Below, piece by piece: positions 8,380 through 16,500 of a stretch of 64,000 bases of DNA (the stretch's first letter is position 1; each line of letters begins with the position of its first letter). Source of the DNA: Corynebacterium poyangense (GTDB lineage Bacteria; Actinomycetota; Actinomycetes; Mycobacteriales; Mycobacteriaceae); contig NZ_CP046884.1 of assembly GCF_014522205.1 (NCBI RefSeq), positions 2,046,001 to 2,110,000 of the forward strand. Reading direction: 5' to 3'. The notes under the pieces are model-generated. The model did no database searches. It worked only from the letters and a program-made list of their open reading frames with translations, and was not told where the DNA came from. Both the position numbers and the translations under genes were made by a program.

Positions 8380-9345
8380 ATGCCGCTTTATACACCGAAC
8401 TATAAAATCCCTTACCCCACCACGGGAGACCCGATCTGGCAAGGTGCTATCCAAATGGAGGCTCTAGCCAAGAAGGTCGATGAGACCATGAAAACCGTGA
8501 ACGGGACCCCTGGTTCACCCGGTCCGCGTGGTGAGCAAGGCCCGCCCGGTGACCCGGGTCCACGGGGCGAACCCGGACCTAAAGGTGATCCCGGAAAAGA
8601 CGGGACCGGGTTTACTTTAAAGGGAACCCAACCCGATGCCGCGTCGATCAAGAAACTGTCCGGGAAACCCGGGGACGCCTATATGGCATTAGACACCAAA
8701 GACGTTTACGTGTATTCCGGTACTGAGTGGATATCGGTCGGGCAAATAACCGGCCCCGCCGGGCCACCCGGTGAGCCCGGTAAACAAGGCGACCCCGGGC
8801 CACGGGGTGAGCAAGGCCTCCAAGGACCGCAAGGGCCTAAAGGTGAGCAAGGCCCCCAAGGACCGCAAGGGCCTAAAGGTCTTGACGCTGATCCTGTCCC
8901 GGGGTGGAAAACCACGGGTATCACATTCTCAGACAACGGGACAATTAACCTTGGGACCGGGAGTAGTAGCTATTACAAATGGCGCATAGACCGGGGAGTT
9001 TTCCAGCTGTACTTCACTATCCGGTTCGGCCGGAACGCTAGCTCGGCCGGTGGGCCGCTTAAGCTCACGCTACCTACTCGACCGGCTACCGGTATCGAAG
9101 CGGTAGGCGCCGGATCGTACTGGTCAACCGGGGGCAACTTCGGTATGGTCATCAGCCCTATCGTCACCCCCGGCTCTAACATATGTAATTTCCTCGTCCA
9201 TAAATCCGGTGGTGACGATACCCAAGACCTGTTCCGAATCTGGGACGGTCGATCCGGTATCGGCTCGGGTATCCCCGCTAATCCCGGCTACACCCTGGAC
9301 CAAGACGGATCAAGCATTAAAGGCTATCTCTCGTTCCCCGTCTAG
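8380..9345 (+). CDS. Collagen-like tail fibre protein
   Basis: A 321-residue protein. After about 45 residues it has Gly-X-Y repeats ([20 protein letters not shown] and on), a short non-collagen module of about 55 residues ([20 protein letters not shown] then [15 protein letters not shown]), a second Gly-X-Y block to about residue 167, and a C-terminal beta-rich head of about 150 residues. Collagen triple helices give trimeric phage fibres their stiffness; the C-terminal head is the likely host-binding part. The second block holds a 36-base tandem duplication. The gene ends overlapping the integrase stop on the other strand by four bases. Confidence 0.8.
   Translation: MPLYTPNYKIPYPTTGDPIWQGAIQMEALAKKVDETMKTVNGTPGSPGPRGEQGPPGDPGPRGEPGPKGDPGKDGTGFTLKGTQPDAASIKKLSGKPGDAYMALDTKDVYVYSGTEWISVGQITGPAGPPGEPGKQGDPGPRGEQGLQGPQGPKGEQGPQGPQGPKGLDADPVPGWKTTGITFSDNGTINLGTGSSSYYKWRIDRGVFQLYFTIRFGRNASSAGGPLKLTLPTRPATGIEAVGAGSYWSTGGNFGMVISPIVTPGSNICNFLVHKSGGDDTQDLFRIWDGRSGIGSGIPANPGYTLDQDGSSIKGYLSFPV
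8809..8880 (+). repeat. 36-base tandem duplication in the fibre gene
   Basis: Positions 8809-8844 and 8845-8880 are copies of the same 36 bases differing at one position (T versus C), encoding [12 protein letters not shown] and [12 protein letters not shown]. The repeat is in frame, so gain or loss of a copy changes only the collagen shaft length by 12 residues. Confidence 0.95.
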
Positions 9346-10217
9346 GCTGAGACTTTCCATGCAGCACACGCGGCGGCACGAACGTCCCGGTCGCATGTCG
9401 CCGTGTAAATCTGGGTAGTAGCGATACTGGCATGACCTAATAGTGCTTGCACCGCTCTAAGGTCGTGCCCGCCCTCCATATAAGCGATACTCGCGAACCG
9501 GTGCCTCAGCATATGCGGGGTTACTCCCTCGGGTAACACCCGGCCTACAAGCTTTCCCAACCATCCGGGGCTAATATGCCCGTCATCGTAGCCAGGGAAT
9601 AAATACCCACCCGTCGCACTAATCCGTCTCGCTAGCCCTGGTAGGCACGGAACCCGGCGAACATGCCCTCCCTTACCCTTAACCCGGATCATCCAACCCC
9701 GCCCTACCGGCTCAACATCACTCGCTTTAACCCGCGCGACTTCGGCCCGCCGTAACCCCGTGGTAGCCATAAGCTCTATCGCTAACCTTATCTTCGGGTC
9801 AGCCGCCGCTAAAGCGTCCGATATCACCGCGTCCGCTGCTGGTCTAGGAACCGCTCGCGGCCTGGAAATCCTAGGAAGGTTCGTAGCCGGGTTATCCGCT
9901 ATCACCCTCGTGTCCACTAAGAACGTGAAAAAGCCTTTCACTGACGCCGCCGCGCACGCCCGCGCGTCTGGGCCCCAACCACCGCTCGCAAGCCACCTGA
10001 TGACATCGGCCCGCTCGATAAGCTCTACCGGCTTACCAATCGACACGAGACACCGCCGGGCATAAGACATCCTCATCGCTATAGTCCCCGGAGAACGGCC
10101 CGCTGCTACTAGCTCGTCTTTCCATTGATCTAAGAGAACTGAAAATGTGCTCATGATCATAAATTTAAGCGGCGTGTCTACCCCTGTTTTAATCCCATGT
10201 ATGTTATTAGCATCCAT
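9342..10217 (-). CDS. int: Tyrosine-family phage integrase
   Basis: This 291-residue recombinase has a SAM-like N-terminal DNA-binding domain (about residues 22-105) and a C-terminal catalytic domain carrying the expected residues: Arg in [13 protein letters not shown], Lys in [10 protein letters not shown], His-x-x-Arg in [11 protein letters not shown], and the nucleophile in TTQIYTAT. It would integrate and excise the prophage at the neighbouring tRNA site. It converges with the fibre gene. The ATG at 10217 gives 21 extra residues; an ATG at 10154 begins with [10 protein letters not shown], the usual start of such proteins, and may be the true start. Neither has a strong ribosome site. Confidence 0.93.
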   Translation of the reverse strand: MDANNIHGIKTGVDTPLKFMIMSTFSVLLDQWKDELVAAGRSPGTIAMRMSYARRCLVSIGKPVELIERADVIRWLASGGWGPDARACAAASVKGFFTFLVDTRVIADNPATNLPRISRPRAVPRPAADAVISDALAAADPKIRLAIELMATTGLRRAEVARVKASDVEPVGRGWMIRVKGKGGHVRRVPCLPGLARRISATGGYLFPGYDDGHISPGWLGKLVGRVLPEGVTPHMLRHRFASIAYMEGGHDLRAVQALLGHASIATTQIYTATCDRDVRAAACAAWKVSA

Positions 10218-10250
10218 CGAAACGGCCTGCCTATGCGACTAATAAAAGTA

Positions 10251-10288
10251 AATCAGTGGGTTCGGGGTTCGAGTCCCTGATGGCGCAC
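10251..10288 (+). other. Probable attR: 3' fragment of a tRNA gene, likely tRNA-Lys(CUU)
   Basis: The 38 bases match the 3' portion of a tRNA: the anticodon-stem 3' side (AATCAG), variable loop, T-arm with GGTTCGAGTCC and an acceptor strand ending TGGCGCAC. There is no 5' half beside it; the sequence to the left is phage DNA. I recall actinobacterial tRNA-Lys(CUU) ending almost identically. A phage that integrates into a tRNA 3' end leaves exactly this fragment at one side and restores a full tRNA at the other, so the intact gene should be left of the window. Confidence 0.75.
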
Positions 10289-10293
10289 TCACT

Positions 10294-10325
10294 ACCCCGT
10301 CGGGACTATTCCCCGCGGGGGTTTC
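10294..10325 (+). terminator. Possible terminator of the tRNA-Lys gene
   Basis: A GC-rich segment able to fold (ACCCC at 10294-10298 with GGGGT at 10318-10322, plus an inner CCCCGCGGGG) ends in GTTT. It follows the tRNA fragment by a few bases. The T-run is short, so termination strength is doubtful. Confidence 0.35.
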
Positions 10326-10480
10326 GCCTGTTTATTGGCCTCAGTGTAGCAAGGGAAACCACGTGGATATGTATTTCCGTTACTGACCACTCTCGAAAAC
10401 ATCTATCGCAAGGCGCCCCGCGGGATAACAAAAACTAGATACAGTGTCCGCTCACCGTTGTTCCTGCCACCCATGTTGCT

Positions 10481-10490
10481 GTGACGTCAC
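10481..10490. promoter_or_regulatory. Palindrome upstream of gluconate kinase
   Basis: GTGACGTCAC is a perfect 10-base palindrome 60 bases before the gntK start. A -10-like TAGAAT lies at 10508-10513, so the palindrome would sit at about the -35 element, a good position for an operator. Its spacing does not fit the GlxR/CRP consensus (two instead of six central bases). Confidence 0.4.
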
Positions 10491-10549
10491 TCTTTTCAAG
10501 ACGCGGTTAGAATTTATATCGTGTCTTTTTTAGGAGGTTGGACCACGTC

Positions 10550-11047
10550 ATGCATGCCGTCGTAATGGGGGTTTCAAGTTGCGGAAAGTCCACGGTCGGA
10601 GCGCTTCTAGCCCACGAGCTAGGGGTTCCCTTCAAAGATGGGGATGAACTTCACCCGGCGTCGAACATTTCTAAAATGTCCTCTGGAGTGCCGCTCACAG
10701 ATGAGGACCGCTGGCCCTGGTTGGGGCTTATCGGCCAGTGGCTCGCCGAACACCACGAGGGTGGGGTCATTGCTTGTTCGGCTCTCAAACGCAGCTATCG
10801 GGACCGGATTCGAGAAGCCGCCCCGGATACAGTTTTCATCCACCTCCATGGTTCTAAGGAACTCATGGCAAAGCGCATGGCTGCGCGACCCGGACATTTC
10901 ATGCCGGAAAGTCTTTTAAACTCCCAATTTGAGACTTTAGAACCCCTGTCTCATGAAGAGCGGGGACGAGTTTTTGATGTCGCTGATCCGCCAATTCAGA
11001 TTGCTCACGACGCAGCTTCCTGGTTGGAATCTTCCACGAAAGAATAG
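10550..11047 (+). CDS. gntK: Gluconate kinase
   Basis: The 165-residue protein phosphorylates D-gluconate to 6-phosphogluconate, feeding the pentose phosphate pathway in the cytoplasm. It shows the GntK-type P-loop GVSSCGKST near the N-terminus, the substrate segment FKDGDELHPASNISKMSSG with PLTDEDRWPWL, and the lid region AARPGHFMPESLLNSQFETLE. The ATG at 10550 is preferred: a strong AGGAGG at 10532-10537 stands 12 bases upstream, whereas an in-frame TTG at 10538 abuts the ribosome site. A GntR-family regulator at 40140 is a plausible controller, known for gluconate genes in C. glutamicum. Confidence 0.92.
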   Translation: MHAVVMGVSSCGKSTVGALLAHELGVPFKDGDELHPASNISKMSSGVPLTDEDRWPWLGLIGQWLAEHHEGGVIACSALKRSYRDRIREAAPDTVFIHLHGSKELMAKRMAARPGHFMPESLLNSQFETLEPLSHEERGRVFDVADPPIQIAHDAASWLESSTKE

Positions 11048-11066
11048 ATAGTAAGGCTACAACACC

Positions 11067-11606
11067 ATGGCACAAGCACTGATCATTGTGGATGTTCAAC
11101 ATGATTTCTGCCCGGGAGGGGCGTTAGCTACCGATCAAGGCGATGAGGTCGCCCACCGAATCGGAGAACTCCAACTTTCTCCAGCAGTTGCCGACTATGA
11201 CTACGTGGTCACTACCCAGGATTGGCACATTGATCCAGACGATCATTTTGATACCTGGCCGGTGCACTGCGAAGCTGATTCTCCCGGCGCGCAACTCCAC
11301 CCAGCTATTCAGCAGGATAAGATCAGCGCGCGCTTTTATAAGGGACAGCACTCGGCTGCCTATTCAGGTTTCGAGGGCAGCAATGAGGCTGGCCAGCTCC
11401 TCGCAGAGTGGCTACGCGACCGTGGGGTCTCCCACTTAGATATTTGCGGGATTGCTACCCATTACTGTGTTCGCGCCACAGTGCTGGATGCTCTCAAGGA
11501 GGGTTTCCAGGTTCGGGTGCTGCGAGATCTATGTTCTGCGGTGAACGAGGACACCGGTAAGACAGCTCTCCAGGAAATGCAGAAAGCCGGCGCTAGTCTT
11601 GGCTAG
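11067..11606 (+). CDS. pncA: Nicotinamidase
   Basis: The 179-residue enzyme hydrolyses nicotinamide to nicotinate for NAD salvage; it also activates pyrazinamide in related bacteria. It has the cysteine-hydrolase catalytic set: Asp in IIVDVQHDF near residue 9, a Lys in ARFYKGQ, and Cys in THYCVRAT near residue 134. Metal ligands lie in TQDWHIDPDDHF. It begins 19 bases after gntK on the same strand and may be cotranscribed, although the pathways differ. The next two NAD steps encoded in the window are pncB (29624) and nadE (45896). Confidence 0.92.
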   Translation: MAQALIIVDVQHDFCPGGALATDQGDEVAHRIGELQLSPAVADYDYVVTTQDWHIDPDDHFDTWPVHCEADSPGAQLHPAIQQDKISARFYKGQHSAAYSGFEGSNEAGQLLAEWLRDRGVSHLDICGIATHYCVRATVLDALKEGFQVRVLRDLCSAVNEDTGKTALQEMQKAGASLG

Positions 11607-11650
11607 TCGCCGGACTCTGAGGAGCTAAGTTACGCTCATTTCTCAACTTC

Positions 11651-11926
11651 TTAGCGCTGCGAGAGCAGCCGCTGGATTTCCTTGAGATCTTTGTTCTTCT
11701 TCCGGGAACGAACCACAGCCAGAACAATTCCCCCGATCACAACGGCACCAATTCCGGCCAGAATCTTTTGTACGGTGGGGTCTTGTAGTTTCTCGCTAGC
11801 TCCACGCTTGGCGTCATCTACGAGGTTCTGGGGGCGGCTCCGGTCAGCTAGTTCATCGAGGGTGCTAGCTAGCTGACGGCGGGTGCGCTCAATATCGCGC
11901 TGAATATCATCGATGCTGCGTGCCAC
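11651..11926 (-). CDS. DUF3618 membrane protein
   Basis: A 91-residue protein with an N-terminal helix bearing the family signature SIDDIQRDIERTRRQLASTL, a middle LVDDAKRGASEKLQ segment and one transmembrane helix (ILAGIGAVVIGGIVLAVV) followed by a basic tail RSRKKNKD. DUF3618 proteins are common in actinobacteria and have no established function. It converges with pncA and diverges from the bcp gene. Confidence 0.8.
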   Translation of the reverse strand: MARSIDDIQRDIERTRRQLASTLDELADRSRPQNLVDDAKRGASEKLQDPTVQKILAGIGAVVIGGIVLAVVRSRKKNKDLKEIQRLLSQR

Positions 11927-12036
11927 GAAATCTTCTCCCTGATTTTTCTTCTATTTTCGGGCGACGGTGCGTACCGCCATATTTCAGTTCCTTTATCTTA
12001 ACGCAGATCCTCTCCGTCCCGGCTATCCTGGGGCGT

Positions 12037-12519
12037 ATGACTGAGCACAAGCGACTAAACGTCGGCGATCCAGCGCCCGATTTCACGCTGCCCAACCACG
12101 AGGGTAAGAACGTTTCACTGGGCGAGTTATTGGCAGGACATGCCCGATTGGTGCTGTATTTTTACCCACGAGCTAATACCCCTGGGTGCACCAAAGAAGC
12201 ATGTGATTTCCGCGATAATTTAGCCGAGCTCAGTGATGCTGGTGTCGCAGTCGTCGGGATTTCTCCTGATCAACCCGAGAAATTAGCTGCTTTTCGTGAC
12301 AAGTTCTCCCTTCCCTTCCCGTTGCTTTCTGATCCCGAGCATCGCACGCTGAGCGACTATGGCGCCTGGGGAGAGAAGAAAAACTATGGTCGGGTCACCG
12401 AAGGGGTAATCCGCTCAACATTTGTTATTGGGTCCGACGCCCACCTTGAATTAGCGCAATACAATGTGCGGGCTACAGGGCATGTCGCGCGATTGATCCG
12501 GAATTTACCTCAGGGATGA
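12037..12519 (+). CDS. bcp: Thiol peroxidase, BCP/peroxiredoxin Q family
   Basis: The 160-residue peroxiredoxin reduces hydroperoxides with thioredoxin as donor. The thioredoxin-like fold shows APDFTLPNHEGKNVSLGELL, then YPRANTPGCTKEACDFRDN, where the Cys in PGC is the peroxidatic residue and the Cys five residues later the likely resolving one. The ATG at 12037 begins the family's normal N-terminus; a longer open frame to 11920 overlaps the divergent DUF3618 start and is not used. A TATCCT hexamer seven bases before the ATG, with no ribosome site, suggests leaderless translation. It overlaps fasR by four bases, forming an operon. Confidence 0.92.
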   Translation: MTEHKRLNVGDPAPDFTLPNHEGKNVSLGELLAGHARLVLYFYPRANTPGCTKEACDFRDNLAELSDAGVAVVGISPDQPEKLAAFRDKFSLPFPLLSDPEHRTLSDYGAWGEKKNYGRVTEGVIRSTFVIGSDAHLELAQYNVRATGHVARLIRNLPQG

Positions 12520-13145
12520 GCCAGATCGAACCTCGAATCCTCCAGCCGCGGCGACGCCCTGTCCAGCAGCGCAGCCGAGAGAAGTACTCTCGGCTCCTCA
12601 GTGCCGCCAGAGAAGTGCTGGTAGAACAAGGATTTGAGTCTTTCACATTTGATGAAGTAGCGCGACGCGCTGAAGTTCCGATTGGGACTCTCTATCAATA
12701 TTTCGCCAATAAATACGTCCTCATTTGTGAATTGGAACGAGAAGACACCGGAGCCATTATCGCGGAACTGCAGAAATTCTCTGCTCGGATCCCGGCCCCT
12801 CAGTGGCCCGAGCTTCTAGCGAATTTTATTGATCACCTCGCTTCAGTATGGCAAGCTGACCGGTCTCGCCGCGCAGTCTGGCACGCCATGCAATCGACCC
12901 CCACTACTCGCGCCACCGCTACTGCAATCGAAAAGCCTCTATTAGAGATTATCGCCAACGTCCTGCGCCCGCTCCTGGTCGGAAATACCCGCATTGACCG
13001 CCAAGAACTAGCAGGTTTCCTCGTTCATACGGTGACTTCGTTACTGAATTATGCCGTCGGAGATCACCGTGATGTACAGCACACCGTGGAGGAAACCAAG
13101 CGCATGTTGGTTTCCTACCTGTTTGCCGTAGCGACCGCCTCATAG
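12516..13145 (+). CDS. fasR: TetR-family regulator, probable FasR
   Basis: A 209-residue TetR protein. Its N-terminal helix-turn-helix spans about residues 25-70 (REVLVEQGFESFTFDEVARR, IGTLYQYFANKYVLI); the rest is the ligand-binding domain. In C. glutamicum, FasR lies beside bcp and acpS and represses fatty acid synthase and acetyl-CoA carboxylase genes in response to acyl-CoA; that arrangement is repeated here, next to fas. The start overlaps the bcp stop as ATGA. The 3' end overlaps convergent acpS by 31 bases. The regulator role is inferred from synteny and family. Confidence 0.82.
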   Translation: MSQIEPRILQPRRRPVQQRSREKYSRLLSAAREVLVEQGFESFTFDEVARRAEVPIGTLYQYFANKYVLICELEREDTGAIIAELQKFSARIPAPQWPELLANFIDHLASVWQADRSRRAVWHAMQSTPTTRATATAIEKPLLEIIANVLRPLLVGNTRIDRQELAGFLVHTVTSLLNYAVGDHRDVQHTVEETKRMLVSYLFAVATAS

Positions 13146-13555
13146 TGCCATTGGCAATAAGCCATCGCGTAATCCCCATCGTGGCTAATGGACAAGGCAA
13201 ACTGGGGATCTCCCAGGGAGCGCCTTATCGCCGTCGCTACATCCCCGATGGGGGAAATCTGAACCCTTCCCCATCGATCCGGACGCACCTCTATCTGTCG
13301 GAACGGAATATCGGCTTCACTCATCAATGGGGCTAATCCGTAGCGAGCTTGGGACCAGGCTTTGATAAAAGCTTCTTTCGCAGCCCAGCGACCGGCCAGG
13401 TGCTCAGTCCGTGCCTCGGGGGTCCGGTAGCCTCGAGCTATTCGCCGTTCGAGGGGGGTAAAAACCTGCAGAAAAGTAGAACCTGGTTGTTCTAGTTGTT
13501 CCCGGAAAGCCGGGATGAAAACCAGGTCTACTCCCACGCTCACGTGGTTAGGCAT
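13115..13555 (-). CDS. acpS: Holo-[acyl-carrier-protein] synthase
   Basis: The 146-residue enzyme transfers 4'-phosphopantetheine from coenzyme A to the ACP domain of the neighbouring synthase. Family features are VGVDLVFIPAF at the N-terminus (Mg-binding Asp) and GRWAAKEAFIKAW (the WAAKEA motif), then ALSISHDGDYAMAYC near the C-terminus. It overlaps the fas stop codon by eight bases, so the two are translationally coupled, which fits a type I synthase that lacks its own phosphopantetheinyl transferase domain. Confidence 0.93.
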   Translation of the reverse strand: MPNHVSVGVDLVFIPAFREQLEQPGSTFLQVFTPLERRIARGYRTPEARTEHLAGRWAAKEAFIKAWSQARYGLAPLMSEADIPFRQIEVRPDRWGRVQISPIGDVATAIRRSLGDPQFALSISHDGDYAMAYCQWHYEAVATANR

Positions 13556-16500
13556 CCGCTACCCCAGGTCGTAGCACTCCATCAACGAGACGGGCCTGCT
13601 CATCTAAGAGCACGGCAGCTTCGCGTTCCTTGGCGGCATCACCGGAGGCACCGAGATTACGGTCTACGGGTCGTCGATACAGCGTCGCACCGTACATACC
13701 CTCTTCAATAATCCGGGTTCCAGCGATGGTCCGACGCTCTGATTCCTGTTGCCAAGCACGGGCCGCTTCCGCCCCTACCTGGTTTTCCACAGCTACTCGG
13801 AAAGCCTCAGGGTGGACCAAGGCAATCAAGGCTGAGACGTGGCCGAAGCCGAGGGAGGTCACTAAACCAGCTTTGGGGGGTTGCTGGCTTAAGTTGAGCG
13901 GGGTCCGAAGCCACACGAGGTGAGGATTCTTGCGGAGTACCGGGTCAACACAGTCCAGCGATCTATTCGCCGGCACGACTCCGCTGCGGAGCACTTGGCT
14001 AAGCCCGATCATCTGGAATGCCGCGGCGCCACCTTTAGCGTGACCGGTCAGAGTCTTCTGGGAAATGACATACAAAGGATTGCCAGCACTGCGTCCCATA
14101 GCCGCTGCGATCCGCTCATGAAGATCCGACTCATTTGGATCATTCGCATTAGTGGACGTGTCATGCTTCGACACGATAGAGATGTCGTCGGGTGTCACAC
14201 CCACGGCTTCAAGGGAGCTAGCCAAGCGTGATTGTTGTCCTCCGCGGGCAGCCGATAGCGCACCTAAGCCAGGAGCTGGGATGGATGTGTGTGCCCCATC
14301 GGCGAAGGATTCAGCGAAGGCCACCACGCCCAGGACCGGTAGTCCGAGCTCGAGGGCAGTGCTTCCGCGGGCTAACAAGATGGTGCCGCCACCCTCGGAT
14401 TCCACGAAACCAGCACGACGACGGTCATTAGCTCGAGAGAAATGACGGTGATCTATTCCCTTTGCTTCCAGCTCACCAGAATCAGCCGTCGCAGCCATGT
14501 CTCCGAAGCCGGTGATTCCTTCGATGGAAAGATCATCCAAACCGCCGGTGACAACAACATCAGCCTTACCTAGTCGGACCTTATCGACGCCTTCTTCCAC
14601 CGAGACTGCCGCCGTGGCGCAGGCTGCGACGGGGTGAATCATCTGCCCATAACCGCCGACGTAGGACTGCATCACGTGGGCAGCAACCACATTGGGCAGA
14701 GCCTCTTGGAGGATGTCATTGGGACGAGGTTGAGCCAAAAGGCCGTCGATATACAGGGATCGCATGGATTCTACCCCGCCCATACCGGTGCCTTGGGTCG
14801 AAGATACTCGGGCCGGGTGAACTTTCGCCAACAGCTCAGCTGGGGAGAACCCAGAGGCTAAGAAAGCCTCAACCGTACACACGATATTCCACAACGCCAA
14901 CCGATCCAGATTGTCAATCATATCTGCTGGGATGCCATAGACTGCCGGGTCAAAGCCCTCCGGAATTTGTCCACCCACAAACCGGGACATCCGCACCCGA
15001 CGGGGAACCTGGATAGCAGCACCAGATTGGCGCACCACCTGCCATTCACCATCATCACCAACAGGATAGATAAGGGTATGGTCCGGATCCGCAGTCACGT
15101 AGCTTTGTGCGGTTTCTCTATCGGGGACCATAAACGACAGATCCTCATCCAGATAAATGGTAGACAGCTCCGGAGCAAGATTATCCACCATGTGGAAATC
15201 ATCATGGTAACGGCGAACACCACAGCGAGCTAGAACTTCATCATGGAAGCGCTCGTGGATATCAGATTCTTCTATCTCATTTCCATCGGAATCAACCCAG
15301 CCGTTATCCCACTGGATAAGCCCCATGGACCAGGCCAATTCTACGACGCCGGCGGCGGACAGCTCCTCGGATAGTTCTGCTTCCCATCGGGTCCGGGAAG
15401 AACCCCACGGACCTAACTCGCCAGCACCAACAATGACCACCATGTCTTCTAGCGGTTGGGTGATGTGTCCGAAAGTCGGAACCGGTGCGGTGAAAGCACG
15501 ACGTGGGCTGGGTAGCGCTTTGATGCGTCGCTCATTATCCTCGGCCGGCTCAGAAGTTTCTGAGGCTTGTTGCACCTCTCTAGCAAGTTCAGCCAGGTTG
15601 ATATCTGCCTGGTCTAAACCTCCGGTGAAATTAACCACCTGCGGCTCAGCAGCCGCCGCAGTCTTCACCTCAGGCGATGCTTGAGCAATGAGACGCTCAG
15701 CAATCTCCGTCGGACTATAAGTCTCTACCCCACGGTTTTCTACCAACGCCACAAGACGATCATTTTGGGCCATTAGACCCGTGCCACGAACCCAACCAAT
15801 AAGAGCATGAACCAAGGTGGTGCGCTGACCCCATGGCTCGGCGTGCCACCGGGTGATCAAAGCATCAAGGGCGGCCTTTGATTCGCCATAAGCACCGTCA
15901 CCACCAAAACGCCCTCGGTTCGGGGAACCTGGCAGCACCACGTGCAGCCGGTGTCCGACGTGGGTGTCCTGCCCGAGCCGGGACAGCCCCGCCACAAGAC
16001 GCTCCACCGACCACAACAGTAACCGCATCTGGGTTTCCGCAGCAGAACCAGCATCATCAACAGTTCCTGATACCCGCGGCGCAGCGAAGGGGAACAAAAT
16101 AGTAGGAACTAAGGCTGGCTTGATGACTTGGCTAGCGCCCCCAACGGTGGCAGTCTGCTCAGATCCCACCCAGTCACACAACGCATCCAGATCACTATAA
16201 GAACTAAGATTAGCCGGAACCACCCACAATTTCGCCTGGGCTCGGGCATGATCAGCATAAAGCTGCTTATAGAAAGCCAAGCGCGCAGGAGACAAGTTAG
16301 ATGTGGTAGCTACGACCGTCGCACCACCATGGAGCAATTCCGCAACAATAGCAGCAGCAATAGAATCCGGGGAGGCGCCGGTAACTACCGCAACTTCCCC
16401 AGCATGAGCTAAAGGCTCAGTGCGTCGAGCACGTTCCGCTGCGGACTCAAATCCAAAGAACTCAGCTTGTTGGGCAACTTCCTCACCCGCACCGTACAGG

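Larger units (their letters stand above)
1..10288 (+). mobile_element. Right part of a small siphovirus prophage
   Basis: An unbroken block of phage genes runs left to right: portal (partial), endolysin, two small membrane proteins, protease-capsid fusion, connectors, major tail protein, tail chaperone, tape measure, minor tail protein and collagen-like fibre. A convergent integrase ends it, 33 bases from a partial tRNA. Genes overlap or are separated by only a few bases. Terminase, repressor, replication genes and attL must lie left of the window if the element is complete. The short tape measure (529 residues) implies a short flexible tail. The whole late region seen here takes only about 9.3 kb, so the complete element may be unusually small. 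Confidence 0.93.

Noticed and set aside
8500..8890. CRISPR-like repeat array
   Set aside because: The repeats are directly tandem, in frame and encode Gly-X-Y collagen units; there are no spacers. No CRISPR array was seen anywhere.
1..10288. Capsid-forming phage satellite instead of a prophage
   Set aside because: Tail tube, chaperone, tape measure and fibre genes are all present, which satellites of that type lack.
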